Shown here: in pieces, positions 18,368 through 27,973 of the stretch
How the letters are laid out: each line of letters starts with the position of its first letter
Numbering within the stretch: position 1 is the stretch's first letter
NCBI RefSeq assembly: GCF_005871165.1
Contig: NZ_SWKP01000003.1
Coordinates: forward strand, 186,001-250,000
Direction: 5' to 3'
From: Maricaulis alexandrii
GTDB taxonomy: Bacteria; Pseudomonadota; Alphaproteobacteria; Caulobacterales; Maricaulaceae
Length of the DNA: 64,000 nt
Program-made: the position numbers and the translations under genes
The notes under the pieces: model-generated
The model's database searches: none
The model's input: the letters and a program-made list of their open reading frames with translations, nothing else
Told to the model about the DNA's origin: nothing

Positions 18368-20470
18368 ATGAACATAATTTTGTTGGCCATTGCCGCAGCC
18401 GTACTCGCCATCATCTACGGAGTCGTCCAGACACAAAGATTGATGAGCGCGAGTGCCGGCAGCGAGAAGATGCAGGAAATTGCATCGGCCATTCAGGAAG
18501 GCGCGAACGCATATCTCAAGCGCCAGTACACAACGATTGGTATCGTGGGCGTTGTCGTCTGCATCCTCATCGCCATTTTCCTCAGCTGGGAAGTCGCGTT
18601 GGGCTTTGCGGTCGGCGCCATTTTGTCGGGAGCGGCCGGTTTCATCGGCATGCTCGTCTCGGTCCGGGCCAATGTCCGCACCACCCAGGCATCCTCCACC
18701 AGCCTGGCCGCGGGACTGAGCATTGCCTTCCGCTCGGGGGCTGTCACCGGGATGCTGGTGGCCGGGCTCGCCCTGCTGGGCGTGGCGGGCTACTACCTGA
18801 TCCTCACCGGAGGCATGGGCCATGCCAGCGGGGACCGGGTCGTGATCGACTCGCTCGTCGCGCTGGGCTTCGGGGCCTCGCTGATCTCCATCTTCGCCCG
18901 TCTGGGCGGCGGCATTTTCACCAAGGGTGCGGATGTCGGCGGGGACATGGTCGGCAAGATCGAAGCCGGCATTCCCGAGGATGACCCGCGCAATGCCGCC
19001 ACGATCGCGGACAATGTGGGCGACAATGTCGGCGATTGTGCCGGCATGGCGGCCGACCTGTTCGAGACCTATGCGGTGACCGTGGTGGCCACGATGGTTC
19101 TGGCCTCGATCTTCTTTGCCGGAGACATGGGCCCGGCCCTGATGGCCTATCCGCTGGCCATTGGCGCGGTCTGCATCGTGACCTCGATCATCGGCACCTT
19201 CTTCGTCTCCCTGGGCAAGTCCACCAATGTGATGGGCGCGCTCTACAAGGGGTTGATCGCGGCCGGTGTGCTCTCGGTCGGCGGTGTCTGGCTGGTCACG
19301 CAATACGCGCTGCCCAACGGGATGGGCGAGATCGGCCTGGTCGGTGACCGCATGATCACCGGGCAGAACCTCTTCCTGTCGGGCCTGGTCGGCCTGGCGG
19401 TGACGGCAGCCATCATCTGGGTGACGGAATACTATACCGGCACGGCCTACCGGCCGGTGAAATCCGTCGCGAAAGCCTCCGAGTCGGGCCATGGCACGAA
19501 TGTGATCCAGGGCCTGGCCGTGTCGCTGGAAGCCACGGCCCTGCCGGCGCTGATCATCATCATCGGCATCGTGGTCACCTATAACCTGGCCGGCCTGTTC
19601 GGCATTGCCATTGCCGTGACGACCATGCTGGCCCTGGCCGGGATGATCGTGGCGCTCGATGCCTTCGGTCCGGTGACGGACAATGCCGGCGGCATCGCCG
19701 AAATGGCGGGGCTGGACGACAAGGTTCGCGAGACCACGGACACGCTGGACGCGGTGGGCAATACCACCAAGGCGGTCACCAAGGGCTATGCGATCGGCTC
19801 GGCCGGTCTGGGTGCCCTGGTCCTGTTCGCGGCCTATACGACGGATGTCGAGCACTTGCTGGGCCTCGAGCCGGACTTCTCCCTGGAGAACCCGTACGTG
19901 ATCGTCGGCCTGCTGTTCGGCGGCCTGCTGCCCTATCTGTTCGGCGGCATGTCGATGATGGCGGTGGGACGCGCAGCGACCTCGGTCGTGGCCGAGGTGC
20001 GCCGTCAGTTCAAGGAAATCCCGGGCATCATGGAGTTCAAGGCAAAGCCGGATTACGGCCGCGCCGTGGACATCCTCACCCGCTCGGCAATCCGCGAAAT
20101 GATCGTGCCCTCCCTGCTGCCGGTCCTGTCGCCGATCATCCTGTATTTCGTCATTCTCGGCATTGCCGATCAGAGCCAGGCCTTGGCCGCCGTCGGCGCC
20201 ATGCTGCTCGGTGTGATCGTCAACGGCCTCTTCGTCGCCGTTTCCATGACGGTGGGCGGGGGCGCCTGGGACAATGCCAAGAAATACATCGAGGACGGAA
20301 ATCATGGCGGCAAGGGATCCGAGGCCCACAAGGCGTCGGTGACCGGTGACACCGTCGGTGATCCCTACAAGGACACCGCCGGCCCGGCCGTGAACCCGAT
20401 GATCAAGATCACGAATATCGTGGCCTTGCTCCTCCTGGCCTTCCTGGCCAAGGGCGTCACGGGCGGCTAG
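18368..20470 (+). CDS. hppA: membrane-bound proton-translocating pyrophosphatase, K+-independent type
   Basis: Integral inner-membrane pump of 700 residues with about 16 helices that couples pyrophosphate hydrolysis to proton export. The catalytic segments are [18 protein letters not shown] and [20 protein letters not shown], and a third conserved loop lies near the C-terminus ([17 protein letters not shown]). [15 protein letters not shown] carries the lysine that replaces alanine in K+-dependent enzymes, so it should be K+-independent. The ATG at 18368 begins a first helix directly ([12 protein letters not shown]); the longer frame has no membrane logic. A 200-bp gap precedes the gene and a strong terminator follows it. 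Confidence 0.95.
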   Translation: MNIILLAIAAAVLAIIYGVVQTQRLMSASAGSEKMQEIASAIQEGANAYLKRQYTTIGIVGVVVCILIAIFLSWEVALGFAVGAILSGAAGFIGMLVSVRANVRTTQASSTSLAAGLSIAFRSGAVTGMLVAGLALLGVAGYYLILTGGMGHASGDRVVIDSLVALGFGASLISIFARLGGGIFTKGADVGGDMVGKIEAGIPEDDPRNAATIADNVGDNVGDCAGMAADLFETYAVTVVATMVLASIFFAGDMGPALMAYPLAIGAVCIVTSIIGTFFVSLGKSTNVMGALYKGLIAAGVLSVGGVWLVTQYALPNGMGEIGLVGDRMITGQNLFLSGLVGLAVTAAIIWVTEYYTGTAYRPVKSVAKASESGHGTNVIQGLAVSLEATALPALIIIIGIVVTYNLAGLFGIAIAVTTMLALAGMIVALDAFGPVTDNAGGIAEMAGLDDKVRETTDTLDAVGNTTKAVTKGYAIGSAGLGALVLFAAYTTDVEHLLGLEPDFSLENPYVIVGLLFGGLLPYLFGGMSMMAVGRAATSVVAEVRRQFKEIPGIMEFKAKPDYGRAVDILTRSAIREMIVPSLLPVLSPIILYFVILGIADQSQALAAVGAMLLGVIVNGLFVAVSMTVGGGAWDNAKKYIEDGNHGGKGSEAHKASVTGDTVGDPYKDTAGPAVNPMIKITNIVALLLLAFLAKGVTGG

Positions 20471-20491
20471 CGCCTGCCACACACGCAAAGG

Positions 20492-20526
20492 AAAAGCCCC
20501 GGTCGGTCAGGACCGGGGCTTTTTTC
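20492..20526 (+). terminator. intrinsic terminator of hppA
   Basis: AAGCCCCGGTC, a 6-base loop, then GACCGGGGCTT and a T-rich run (20520-20526). It begins 22 bp after the stop codon. The flanking A-run makes it usable on the minus strand too, for bamE. Confidence 0.92.
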
Positions 20527-20551
20527 TTGGCTCGCTCTGGAGCGAAAAGAC

Positions 20552-21046
20552 CTACTGATCCCGACGCGGACCGCCGGCGCCGCCGGGCAGGTTCTGTTCG
20601 CCACCGAATTGTTCGGTGGGCAGGCGGCCGACATTGCCGAGGATCTGTTCGATGAAGGTCAGCTCACGGCCGCGGGTCGGGGTTTCCCGGCCGGCATAGG
20701 CGACGAGGCGGCCATCATCCAGCGAGTATTCGGCGACCTGTTCCACCACGCCGGTATCGTCAAAGCTGACGGCGATGATGCGGCGGTCGCGCGTCACCGG
20801 GCGCAGATAGGCCAGGCTCTCGCGCGTGGAGGAGATGTAGTACCAGGTATTGTCCTCGAACGTGCCCGTGGTGGACGGATTGCCCAAGCGGGCGCGCACG
20901 GTGTCGATCGTGTCCTCGTCCGGCGTGATGTTCGGCTCTTCCTGGATGGCATAGCGGTAACCGTGCGAGCGCAGGACCGGATTGCAGGCCGAGGCTCCAA
21001 GAGCACAGGCCAGCACCAGGAGGGAGACACTGAGGCGACGCTTCAT
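20552..21046 (-). CDS. bamE: BamE/OmlA outer-membrane assembly lipoprotein
   Basis: Lipoprotein of the BAM complex that helps insert beta-barrel proteins, such as the autotransporter at 50979, into the outer membrane. The 164-residue protein starts at the ATG at 21046 with a lipoprotein signal: KRR, a hydrophobic core and the lipobox LGASAC (Cys about 21). The BamE fold segment includes DTIDTVRARLGNPSTTGTF and TWYYISS. The C-terminal 60 residues extend beyond the short E. coli form, as in other alphaproteobacterial members. It is divergent from the next gene, with 139 bp between. Confidence 0.9.
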   Translation of the reverse strand: MKRRLSVSLLVLACALGASACNPVLRSHGYRYAIQEEPNITPDEDTIDTVRARLGNPSTTGTFEDNTWYYISSTRESLAYLRPVTRDRRIIAVSFDDTGVVEQVAEYSLDDGRLVAYAGRETPTRGRELTFIEQILGNVGRLPTEQFGGEQNLPGGAGGPRRDQ

Positions 21047-21185
21047 GTAAACCGAACTCCTTGCCGAACCGGCGACATGCCGGATTGGAACGGCGGCCAG
21101 ATCGTCAACAGACCTGTCGCCCTGTCTTGACCTAACCAAGGCGCACCTTAGCTTCAAGCACCGATTGTTGGGAGCCCATAATCAC

Positions 21186-21722
21186 ATGTTCCGCGGACTG
21201 TTTTCGCCCAAGCCCGAAAAGCGTACGGCTCAGGCCCTTCACCGCAAGCTGGTCGAGGCGGCGCGTCAGCCTGCCCTGTATGGCGATGAGGGCGTGCCCG
21301 ACACAATCGAAGGCCGGTCCGAACTCGTCGTTCTGCACACCGCCCTGATCGTGCTGGTGCTGCAAAAGTCCGAGGATCCGCAGGCGCGCGCGGTCAGCCA
21401 GGCCCTGTTCGACACCATGTTCGATGATTTCGATGCGGCGATGCGGGAGCTGGGCGTTGGGGATTCGGCCGTCGGGAAGAAGATTCGCTTCATGGCGGAA
21501 GGATTTTACGGCCGGGCCAAGGCCTTGGAGGAGGCACTCGAAGCAGATGATGACAGTCGCGCCCTGATCGAGGTTCTGGCCCGCAATACCCTGTCCGAGG
21601 AGACCCCGGATTCCCGGGCGGAACGCCTTTCCCTATACGTCAATGCAGCCTACGACTCGCTGCAATCACAGGGCGCTGCGGCCCTGATTGCCGGTGAGGC
21701 CCCGGACTTTCCGCAAGCCTGA
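21186..21722 (+). CDS. ubiquinol-cytochrome c chaperone family protein (CBP3-like)
   Basis: A 178-residue protein of the ubiquinol-cytochrome c chaperone family, related to mitochondrial CBP3, which assists cytochrome b of complex III. Characteristic segments are HRKLVEAARQPALYGDEGVPDT (about 20-41) and FDTMFDDFDAAMRELGVGDSAVGKKI (about 80-105), followed by the MAEGFYGRAKALEEAL helix. The ATG at 21186 (MFRGLFSP) fits the family start. The usual neighbour DUF177/YceD gene is not found between this gene and plsX. Confidence 0.82.
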   Translation: MFRGLFSPKPEKRTAQALHRKLVEAARQPALYGDEGVPDTIEGRSELVVLHTALIVLVLQKSEDPQARAVSQALFDTMFDDFDAAMRELGVGDSAVGKKIRFMAEGFYGRAKALEEALEADDDSRALIEVLARNTLSEETPDSRAERLSLYVNAAYDSLQSQGAAALIAGEAPDFPQA

Positions 21723-21832
21723 CCGCAAGCCGGACACGGTCTTGCCGCCTTGCATCTGACCAAGCATGGTCTAAGTTCCGCGAGCGTTTTTTGGCGCCGT
21801 CTGCCATTGTCAGGGACAGATATTCGCAGCTC

Positions 21833-22888
21833 ATGACAGCCATCCCTACGATCTCCGTTGACGCCATGGGGGGCGATCTCGGTCCCCAGGCTGTTGTCGA
21901 GGGTATTGCCAATACTCTCAAGCGCTGGCCCGATCGCAAGGCCCGCTTCCTTCTGCACGGTGATGAAGCCCTGTTGCAGCCGCTTCTGGATGCCAATCCG
22001 AAAGTGGCCGCGATCTGCGAGCTCCGTCACACCGACACGCTGGTCCAGATGACCGACAAGCCCTCCGACGCGGTGCGCCGGGCGCGGGGCTCGTCCATGT
22101 GGAATGCCATCCAGTGCGTGAAGTCCGGTGAGGCCGGCGCGATCGTCTCGTCCGGCAATACCGGCGCGCTGATGGCGATTTCCAAGGTCATCCTTCGCAT
22201 GAAGAAGGGCGTGCATCGTCCGGCCATCTCTGCCAATTGGCCGACCCCGAAAGGGCATACGGTCGTGCTCGATGTCGGGGCGAATGTACAATGCGGCGCC
22301 ACCCAGCTCGTCGAATTCGCCATTCTGGGCGAGGCCTATCACCGCGCCGTCTTCGGGGGTGACAATCCGAGTGTCGGACTGCTCAATGTCGGGCAGGAAG
22401 AGCTCAAGGGGAATGACACGGTGCGCGAGGCCGACCAGCTGATCCGCGCCTCCGGTCTCGACATGGCCTATCAGGGCTTCATCGAGGGCAATGACATTTC
22501 CACCGGCGATATCGATGTCGTCGTGACCGATGGGTTCACGGGCAATATCGCGCTCAAGACGGCCGAGGGGACGGCCCGTCTGGTGGCCGGCTGGGTGCGC
22601 GATGCGCTGACCTCGTCCTGGACCGCCAAGATCGCGGCCGGCCTTCTCTCCCTGGGCGCGCTGGACCGGCTGCGCCAGCGGATGGACCCGCGCTACATCA
22701 ATGGCGGCGTCCTGCTGGGCCTCAAGGGTATTGTCGTGAAAAGCCATGGCGGCGCTGATGGTGAGGGTTTCGCCTCGGCCCTCGGGCTGGCCTATGTCAT
22801 GGCGCAGAGCGATTTCATGTCCGAGATCCGCAAGAATCTCGACAAGTTTGCTGAGTCAGAAGAACAGGGTGTGGCAGCCGCCTCATGA
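21833..22888 (+). CDS. plsX: phosphate acyltransferase PlsX
   Basis: Makes acyl-phosphate from acyl-ACP for phospholipid synthesis at the inner membrane. The 351-residue protein starts at the ATG at 21833 (MTAIPTISVDAMGGDLGP), with the family N-terminal motif. SGNTGALMA, LDVGANVQC and VVTDGFTGNIALK are further landmarks. It overlaps fabH by 4 bases, the common lipid-synthesis pairing. Confidence 0.95.
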   Translation: MTAIPTISVDAMGGDLGPQAVVEGIANTLKRWPDRKARFLLHGDEALLQPLLDANPKVAAICELRHTDTLVQMTDKPSDAVRRARGSSMWNAIQCVKSGEAGAIVSSGNTGALMAISKVILRMKKGVHRPAISANWPTPKGHTVVLDVGANVQCGATQLVEFAILGEAYHRAVFGGDNPSVGLLNVGQEELKGNDTVREADQLIRASGLDMAYQGFIEGNDISTGDIDVVVTDGFTGNIALKTAEGTARLVAGWVRDALTSSWTAKIAAGLLSLGALDRLRQRMDPRYINGGVLLGLKGIVVKSHGGADGEGFASALGLAYVMAQSDFMSEIRKNLDKFAESEEQGVAAAS

Positions 22889-23859
22889 CCGAATTCACGG
22901 CCCGTATCGCGGGGATCGGGTCCTATCTGCCCGAACGCATTCTCACCAACGAAGAAATGTCCTCCATGGTGGATACCAGCGATAGCTGGATCCGGGAGCG
23001 GACGGGGATTCGCCAGCGCCATATCGCGCCGGAGGGCGTGACAACGGCCGATCTGGCCGAGCAGGCTGCGCGCCGGGCACTCGATCACGCCGGACTGACC
23101 GGTGAGGATGTCGACCTGATCGTGGTGGCGACCACGACGCCGGATTTCACCTTCCCCTCGGTCGGCACGATGCTGCAGGCCCGTCTGGGCGCGACCAAGG
23201 GTGCGGCCTTTGATGTCCAGGCCGTGTGCACGGGCTTTGTCTATGCCCTGTCCGTTGCGGACAACATGATCGCGCGCGGTCAGGCCAAGACAGCATTGGT
23301 GGTCGGGGCCGAGACCATGTCGCGCATCCTGGACTGGACCGACCGCACGACCTGCGTCCTGTTCGGTGACGGGGCCGGCGCCATGGTCCTGACCGGCGAA
23401 GAGGCCGGTGAGGGCGAACAGCCGGGCATTCTGGGCACCTATCTGCGCTCGGATGGCCGTTTCAAGGATCTGCTCCATGTCGATGGCGGACCGTCCTCGA
23501 CCGGTACGGTGGGGCAGCTGCGCATGATCGGGAACCAGGTCTTCCGTCACGCCGTTACCAATATTGCGGAATCCATGACCACGATTGCCGGCCGGGCCGG
23601 GATCGGGATTGCGGATATCGACTGGTTCGTCCCGCACCAGGCCAATCAACGGATTCTGGAAGGTGTGGCGCGCAAATTGTCGATCCCGACCGAGAAAGTG
23701 ATCTCGACCGTTGCCGATCACGGCAATACGTCGGCGGCCTCGGTTCCGCTGGCCTTTGACCGGGCGGTTCAGGATGGCCGCATCAAGCGGGGCGACCTCG
23801 TTTTGATGGAGGCCTTGGGCGGTGGATTCACCTGGGGAGCGGCGCTGGCACGCTATTGA
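22885..23859 (+). CDS. fabH: 3-oxoacyl-ACP synthase III
   Basis: Condenses acetyl-CoA with malonyl-ACP to start fatty-acid synthesis. The 324-residue thiolase-fold protein has the catalytic triad in place: Cys115 in DVQAVCTGF, histidine in VPHQANQRI and asparagine in DHGNTSAAS. The N-terminus includes GIGSYLPERILTNEE and DTSDSWIRERTGI. It is coupled to plsX, and ihfA follows after 109 bp. Confidence 0.96.
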   Translation: MTEFTARIAGIGSYLPERILTNEEMSSMVDTSDSWIRERTGIRQRHIAPEGVTTADLAEQAARRALDHAGLTGEDVDLIVVATTTPDFTFPSVGTMLQARLGATKGAAFDVQAVCTGFVYALSVADNMIARGQAKTALVVGAETMSRILDWTDRTTCVLFGDGAGAMVLTGEEAGEGEQPGILGTYLRSDGRFKDLLHVDGGPSSTGTVGQLRMIGNQVFRHAVTNIAESMTTIAGRAGIGIADIDWFVPHQANQRILEGVARKLSIPTEKVISTVADHGNTSAASVPLAFDRAVQDGRIKRGDLVLMEALGGGFTWGAALARY

Positions 23860-23968
23860 AGCGTGTGTATTGCGTTGTTTTTTACGATAAGCGCCATTTT
23901 CCAATGTCTTGGCGTTGACGTTCTGACCAAGAGAGGCGTAGCCTGTTTACGTCTATGCGGGGATTGCC

Positions 23969-24274
23969 ATGTCGGATAAAACCTTAACGCGAGCAGATCT
24001 GGCCGAAGCGGTCTATCAGGAGGTCGGACTTTCTCGGCAGGAATCTGCCGACCTGGTCCAGTCGGTCCTGACCATGGTGTCGGATACGCTGGCCAACGGT
24101 GAAAACGTCAAACTGTCATCTTTCGGGTCCTTCCTTCTCCGGGACAAGCGTGGCCGTGTCGGCCGCAATCCGAAGACCGGGGTGGAAGTTCCCATTGAGG
24201 AACGCCGCGTCCTGGTGTTCAAACCGTCGCAAGTGCTCAAGGAGCGCGTCGATTCATCCCTCTCCAAGGACTAG
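23969..24274 (+). CDS. ihfA: integration host factor alpha subunit
   Basis: A 101-residue HU/IHF-family DNA-bending protein. [20 protein letters not shown] matches the IHF-alpha N-terminus. The arm region [26 protein letters not shown] contains the intercalating proline motif RNPKTG. It lies between fabH and a MerR-type gene, the usual alphaproteobacterial order. In Caulobacter, IHF works with the cell-cycle regulator CtrA. Confidence 0.95.
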   Translation: MSDKTLTRADLAEAVYQEVGLSRQESADLVQSVLTMVSDTLANGENVKLSSFGSFLLRDKRGRVGRNPKTGVEVPIEERRVLVFKPSQVLKERVDSSLSKD

Positions 24275-24328
24275 GCCGCAAACGGCCCGGGCCTGACACC
24301 CACGGGATGATGCTGGCGCGGTGAGATC

Positions 24329-24793
24329 ATGTCGGTCAGCAAGAAATCACCGGAAGCCTTCCGGACCATCTCCGAAGCCGCCGATGAAATCGGCGTACCG
24401 GCGCATGTCCTGCGCTTCTGGGAAAGCAAATTCCCCCAGATCAGCCCGCTCAAACGGGCCGGCGGACGACGCTTCTACCGTCCCCAGGACCTGCAATTGC
24501 TGCGTGGCGTGAAGCGCCTCCTCTATGAGGACGGGTTCACGATCAAGGGCGCGCGTAAATTCATCAAGGACAATGGCATCGCCTCGGTCATGGAAATGGG
24601 TGAGGGCGGTGGCGGCGTGGTCGCGGCCGAACCCGGCCCGCAGGCCGTGGATGCCGCCGATATTGAACGCCCGGAACCGCGCCCCCAGGCGCATCGTCCG
24701 GCCGAGGCGCCGCAGCGCCAATTGCAGGACATCCTGGATGATCTGGAAGGCGCCCGCGCCAAGCTGAAAGCGGCGATCGAGCCGCAAAACTGA
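24329..24793 (+). CDS. MerR-family transcriptional regulator
   Basis: A 154-residue regulator. The MerR winged helix occupies residues about 12-80 ([22 protein letters not shown], then [21 protein letters not shown]), with the typical RFWE and GGRRFY motifs. After a [10 protein letters not shown] helix, the C-terminal third is proline/alanine-rich with a short final coiled-coil-like helix ([20 protein letters not shown]). No metal-binding cysteines are present, so it is not a metal-sensing MerR. It always seems to accompany ihfA in related genomes; its targets are unknown. Confidence 0.88.
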   Translation: MSVSKKSPEAFRTISEAADEIGVPAHVLRFWESKFPQISPLKRAGGRRFYRPQDLQLLRGVKRLLYEDGFTIKGARKFIKDNGIASVMEMGEGGGGVVAAEPGPQAVDAADIERPEPRPQAHRPAEAPQRQLQDILDDLEGARAKLKAAIEPQN

Positions 24794-24917
24794 GCCCGCC
24801 TGTCACGGGCCGGTGCCATCACCGCATTTTGCGCTGACAGGCTGGTTGCCGAGCCGCAAAGCGCACCCTATAACCGGCCTCCCCATCGGACGGGCCCGCC
24901 TGTCCAACAAAGAGTGT

Positions 24918-24995
24918 CGGAGCGTGGCGCAGCCCGGTTAGCGCACCGGTCTGGGGGACCGGGGGTCGCGAGTTCGAATCTCGCCGCTCCGACCA
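24918..24995 (+). tRNA. tRNA-Pro (anticodon GGG)
   Basis: A complete cloverleaf: acceptor CGGAGCG/CGCTCCG, D-arm around AGCCCGGTTAGC, anticodon stem CCGGT/ACCGG with loop CTGGGGG (anticodon GGG), T-arm with GTTCGAATC, and an encoded 3' ACCA. It is followed by TTTTT. Confidence 0.96.
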
Positions 24996-25015
24996 TTTTT
25001 CTTCCGAATTTGTGA

Positions 25016-25384
25016 TCAATCCGCCACCGGCGGTTCCCACAATTCCACCGGATTGCCTTCCGGGTCGTGGATGCGGGCGAATTTTCCGATACCGGCCTCT
25101 TCCATCTCATGGCTGACTTCGATGCCTGCCGCGCGCAATTGGGCGGTGAGGGCGGTCAGGTCGTCGACGCGAAAATTGAGCATGAAACCCTTGTCGGCGG
25201 GGAAATAGTCCGTATCGGCCTTGAAGGGCGCGAAAACGGTGACGCCCTCCGTGCCGGTCCAGGGTTTCATCTCCATATTGGTCGGGGCCGGATTGATGCC
25301 CAGATGGGTGTCATACCAGGTTGCCAGCGCCGCCGGATCCTTGGCGCGAAAGAAGACGCCGCCCATTCCCACTGCCTTGGCCAT
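25016..25384 (-). CDS. VOC-superfamily (glyoxalase/bleomycin-resistance-like) protein
   Basis: A 122-residue single VOC domain. The N-terminal strand-helix GVFFRAKDPAALATWYDTHLGI (about 9-30) and the C-terminal DPEGNPVELWEPP are diagnostic. The metal-ligand pattern is incomplete by eye: the final Glu is present, but a clear N-terminal His is not. Function is unassigned. It precedes, in transcription order follows, the FAD reductase at 25419, and the two may form an operon. Confidence 0.85.
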   Translation of the reverse strand: MAKAVGMGGVFFRAKDPAALATWYDTHLGINPAPTNMEMKPWTGTEGVTVFAPFKADTDYFPADKGFMLNFRVDDLTALTAQLRAAGIEVSHEMEEAGIGKFARIHDPEGNPVELWEPPVAD

Positions 25385-25418
25385 TGTGCGCTCCTTCGCT
25401 GTGCCCGTGAGGCCGACG

Positions 25419-26693
25419 CTACTTCCCCAGCGCTGCCTTCATCACATCCTTCATGGAAATCTCCGGATTGGCCAGATCATCCGGGTTCGGGCTGGCGCGC
25501 TGGGCGATCATCATCTTGGCGGCCATGAAGCCGTGGGCGTCATTGACGCAATCAGCGGCGATGATCACGCCATCCTTCAGATGGAAGAGGGAGAAATGGC
25601 CCAATTCCGTATTGTCCGCCGGGCGGCGCTGGATCGTGGTGTCCTGCGTGCCGATCAGGCCGGCGGTCTGGAGTTTGAGGTGATACTGGTCCGACCAGAA
25701 CCAGGGGACTTCCGGCTTCGGCGCCGCTGAGCCGCAGATCGCGGCGGCGGCATGCTTGGCCTGGTCGAGCGCATTGGGCACGCTTTCCAGGCGAAGGCGG
25801 GTGCCGGTCAGCCAGTTTTCCTGTTCCGCGCAATCGCCGATGGCAAAGATGGCGGGATCGGAGGTGCGGCATTCGCCGTCCACCTCGATCCCGTTGCCGG
25901 TCTTGATCCCGGCTTCGGCCGCGATCTCCTGATTGGGCAGGATACCGATCCCGACCAGGATGCTGTCACAGGCCAGGGTGCGGCCATCGGCCAGTTTCAC
26001 GCCTGTCACGCGTTTCTGGCCGCCCAGCAGGCCGCCGCCCTTGGTCGCGATTTCGGCGACCTGGGCGCCCAGTTCGACGGTCACGCCATGATCGCGATGG
26101 GTGTCGAGATAGAATTGGGACAATTCGGGCACGGCGACGCGGGCCAGCAGCCGGTCCATGGCCTCCAGCACGACCGGTTCCGCACCCAGCTTCTTGGCCA
26201 CCGAGGCGGCCTCCAGCCCGATATAGCCGCCACCGATGATGGCAATGCGCTTGCCTGGGGCGAAATCCGCCTTGAGATGATCGACATCGGCAATCGTGCG
26301 CAGATAGCGCACGCCTTCCGTGTCGGCGCCCGGCACGGGCAGGGTGCGCACCCGCGAGCCGGTGGCCAGGACGAGATGGTCATAGCGTTCCTGGCTGCCA
26401 TCGCTGAAGCGGACGGTGCGGGCTTCGCGGTCGATCGACGTCGCGGTCACGCCGGTGCGCAGATCCACATTCTGGGCGTCCCAGGTCTCCGGTGGCTGCA
26501 GCCAGAGCCGGTCCTCGCCGATCTCGCCGGACAGATAGGTCTTGGACAGGGGCGGGCGCTGATAGGGGGGATGGGGTTCCGAACCCGCCAGCACAATGCG
26601 GCCGGTCCAGCCATTGCGGCGCAGGGAGGCGGCGCACTGACCGCCGGCCTGACCCGCCCCGATGATGATCACGGTCTCGTTCTCGCCGCTCAT
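25419..26693 (-). CDS. FAD-dependent NAD(P)H:ferredoxin/rubredoxin reductase-type oxidoreductase
   Basis: A 424-residue flavoprotein of the putidaredoxin-/ferredoxin-reductase family, which passes electrons from NADH to an iron-sulfur partner. It has an N-terminal FAD site VIIIGAGQAGGQ (about 8-19), a second Rossmann site IAIIGGGYIGLE (about 149-160), and the FAD-ribityl motif IFAIGDCAEQENW (about 277-289). The C-terminal reductase domain follows, with the segment PWFWSDQYHLKLQ. No ferredoxin or P450 gene is adjacent, so its partner is unknown. Confidence 0.88.
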   Translation of the reverse strand: MSGENETVIIIGAGQAGGQCAASLRRNGWTGRIVLAGSEPHPPYQRPPLSKTYLSGEIGEDRLWLQPPETWDAQNVDLRTGVTATSIDREARTVRFSDGSQERYDHLVLATGSRVRTLPVPGADTEGVRYLRTIADVDHLKADFAPGKRIAIIGGGYIGLEAASVAKKLGAEPVVLEAMDRLLARVAVPELSQFYLDTHRDHGVTVELGAQVAEIATKGGGLLGGQKRVTGVKLADGRTLACDSILVGIGILPNQEIAAEAGIKTGNGIEVDGECRTSDPAIFAIGDCAEQENWLTGTRLRLESVPNALDQAKHAAAAICGSAAPKPEVPWFWSDQYHLKLQTAGLIGTQDTTIQRRPADNTELGHFSLFHLKDGVIIAADCVNDAHGFMAAKMMIAQRASPNPDDLANPEISMKDVMKAALGK

Positions 26694-26877
26694 GATATCT
26701 TCCCCGTTATCGTGCCGGTCCGATCGGGCGGCCGGTCTGTTCTTGATTCCACGACCTCTATCCCTGCGGCATCATGGCGCGTGGGGGCAAGGGCGTAACG
26801 GGGATTATCACCGGTCTTTGTGCGGCGTGTGAAGTCGCTCACTTGCCAGACACGAAGTTTGCGGTAGTTAGCGCGCC

Positions 26878-27903
26878 ATGTCCTATCACACCTCCCTGAC
26901 CAGCCGTGCGGTCTCCAACTGGCTGCTTGTCGTGGCCTTCCTGGTTGTGGCGATGATCATTGTCGGCGGTACGACCCGCCTGACCGATAGCGGCCTGTCG
27001 ATCACGGAGTGGAAGCCGATCTCCGGCGCCATCCCGCCGCTGACCCAGTCCGACTGGGAGGAGGAATTCCGCCTCTACCAGCGCACCACCGAATTCCAGG
27101 AACAGAATTCCGCCATGACGCTGGCCGAGTTCGAGCTGATCTTCTGGTGGGAGTGGGGGCACCGCCAGCTGGGCCGGCTGATCGGTCTGGTGTTCTTTGT
27201 CCCGCTGGTTGTCTTCTGGATGCGGGGCCAGCTGAGCGCGCGTCTCAAACCGCGCCTGCTCATCCTTCTGGTGATGGGTGGATCGCAGGGCGCGATCGGC
27301 TGGTGGATGGTGGCCTCCGGCCTGGTGGACCGTCTCGATGTCAGCCAGTACCGGCTCGCCACCCATCTGGGCATGGCCTTCATCATCCTGGGCTATTCGC
27401 TCTGGCTGTCGCTGGAGGCGCGGTTCGGACCGCCGCCCCTGCGACGGGGCACGCTGACCGGCCTGTCCTTCGGCCTGCTCGCCCTGGTCTTCCTGCAGAT
27501 CATCCTGGGCGCCTTCGTGGCCGGACTGGATGCCGGGCGCATCTACAATACCTGGCCGCTGATGAATGGGGACCTGATCCCGGAAGGCTATCTGGCGGGG
27601 ATGAGCTTCTTCCCGGCCGTTTTCGAGAGCCATGCCGCCGTGCAGATGCATCACCGCTGGACCGGCTATCTCGTGGCGCTTGCCGTGGCGGCCTATGCGG
27701 CCAAGCTCTGGTTCGAGCCGCGGGTCTCGCTGAAACCCTTCATGATCATTCTGCCGGCCCTGGTCATTGCCCAGATCGGTCTGGGCATTGCGGCCCTGCT
27801 GGCCGTGGTGCCGCTGAGCCTGTCGCTGCTGCACCAGTTCGGCGCGGTGCTCCTCTTCATCGGCACACTGTGCGCCGCCTGGACAGCCCGGCGTTCGGTC
27901 TAG
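26878..27903 (+). CDS. ctaA: heme A synthase (COX15/CtaA)
   Basis: Eight-helix inner-membrane protein that oxidises heme O to heme A for aa3-type cytochrome oxidase. The 341-residue protein is the COX15 type: GGTTRLTDSGLSITEWKP (about 23-40), EFELIFWWEWGHRQLGR (about 84-100), NTWPLMNG and MHHRWTGY. The histidines in these segments are the heme ligands. It joins hemA and hemB as the third heme gene of the window but is transcribed alone, with its own terminator. Confidence 0.95.
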   Translation: MSYHTSLTSRAVSNWLLVVAFLVVAMIIVGGTTRLTDSGLSITEWKPISGAIPPLTQSDWEEEFRLYQRTTEFQEQNSAMTLAEFELIFWWEWGHRQLGRLIGLVFFVPLVVFWMRGQLSARLKPRLLILLVMGGSQGAIGWWMVASGLVDRLDVSQYRLATHLGMAFIILGYSLWLSLEARFGPPPLRRGTLTGLSFGLLALVFLQIILGAFVAGLDAGRIYNTWPLMNGDLIPEGYLAGMSFFPAVFESHAAVQMHHRWTGYLVALAVAAYAAKLWFEPRVSLKPFMIILPALVIAQIGLGIAALLAVVPLSLSLLHQFGAVLLFIGTLCAAWTARRSV

Positions 27904-27921
27904 ACCGTCACCCGACGACAC

Positions 27922-27952
27922 AAAAAAGCCCGGGCCTGGACCCGGGCTTTTT
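27922..27952. terminator. bidirectional intrinsic terminator between ctaA and the phytase-like gene
   Basis: A6, GCCCGGG, a 6-base loop, CCCGGGC, then T5. The A-run on one side and T-run on the other make it suitable for both converging genes. Confidence 0.92.
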
Positions 27953-27973
27953 CTGTTTTTCAGCGGGGCCCGC

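Noticed and set aside
18230-20488. 752-codon minus-strand open frame
   Set aside because: Antisense to the pyrophosphatase gene, rich in His/Arg/Gly/Asp as expected for a shadow of a membrane protein gene.
24907-25000. tRNA-Pro as an attachment site for an island
   Set aside because: No integrase or repeated tRNA end follows; the downstream genes look like ordinary chromosome.
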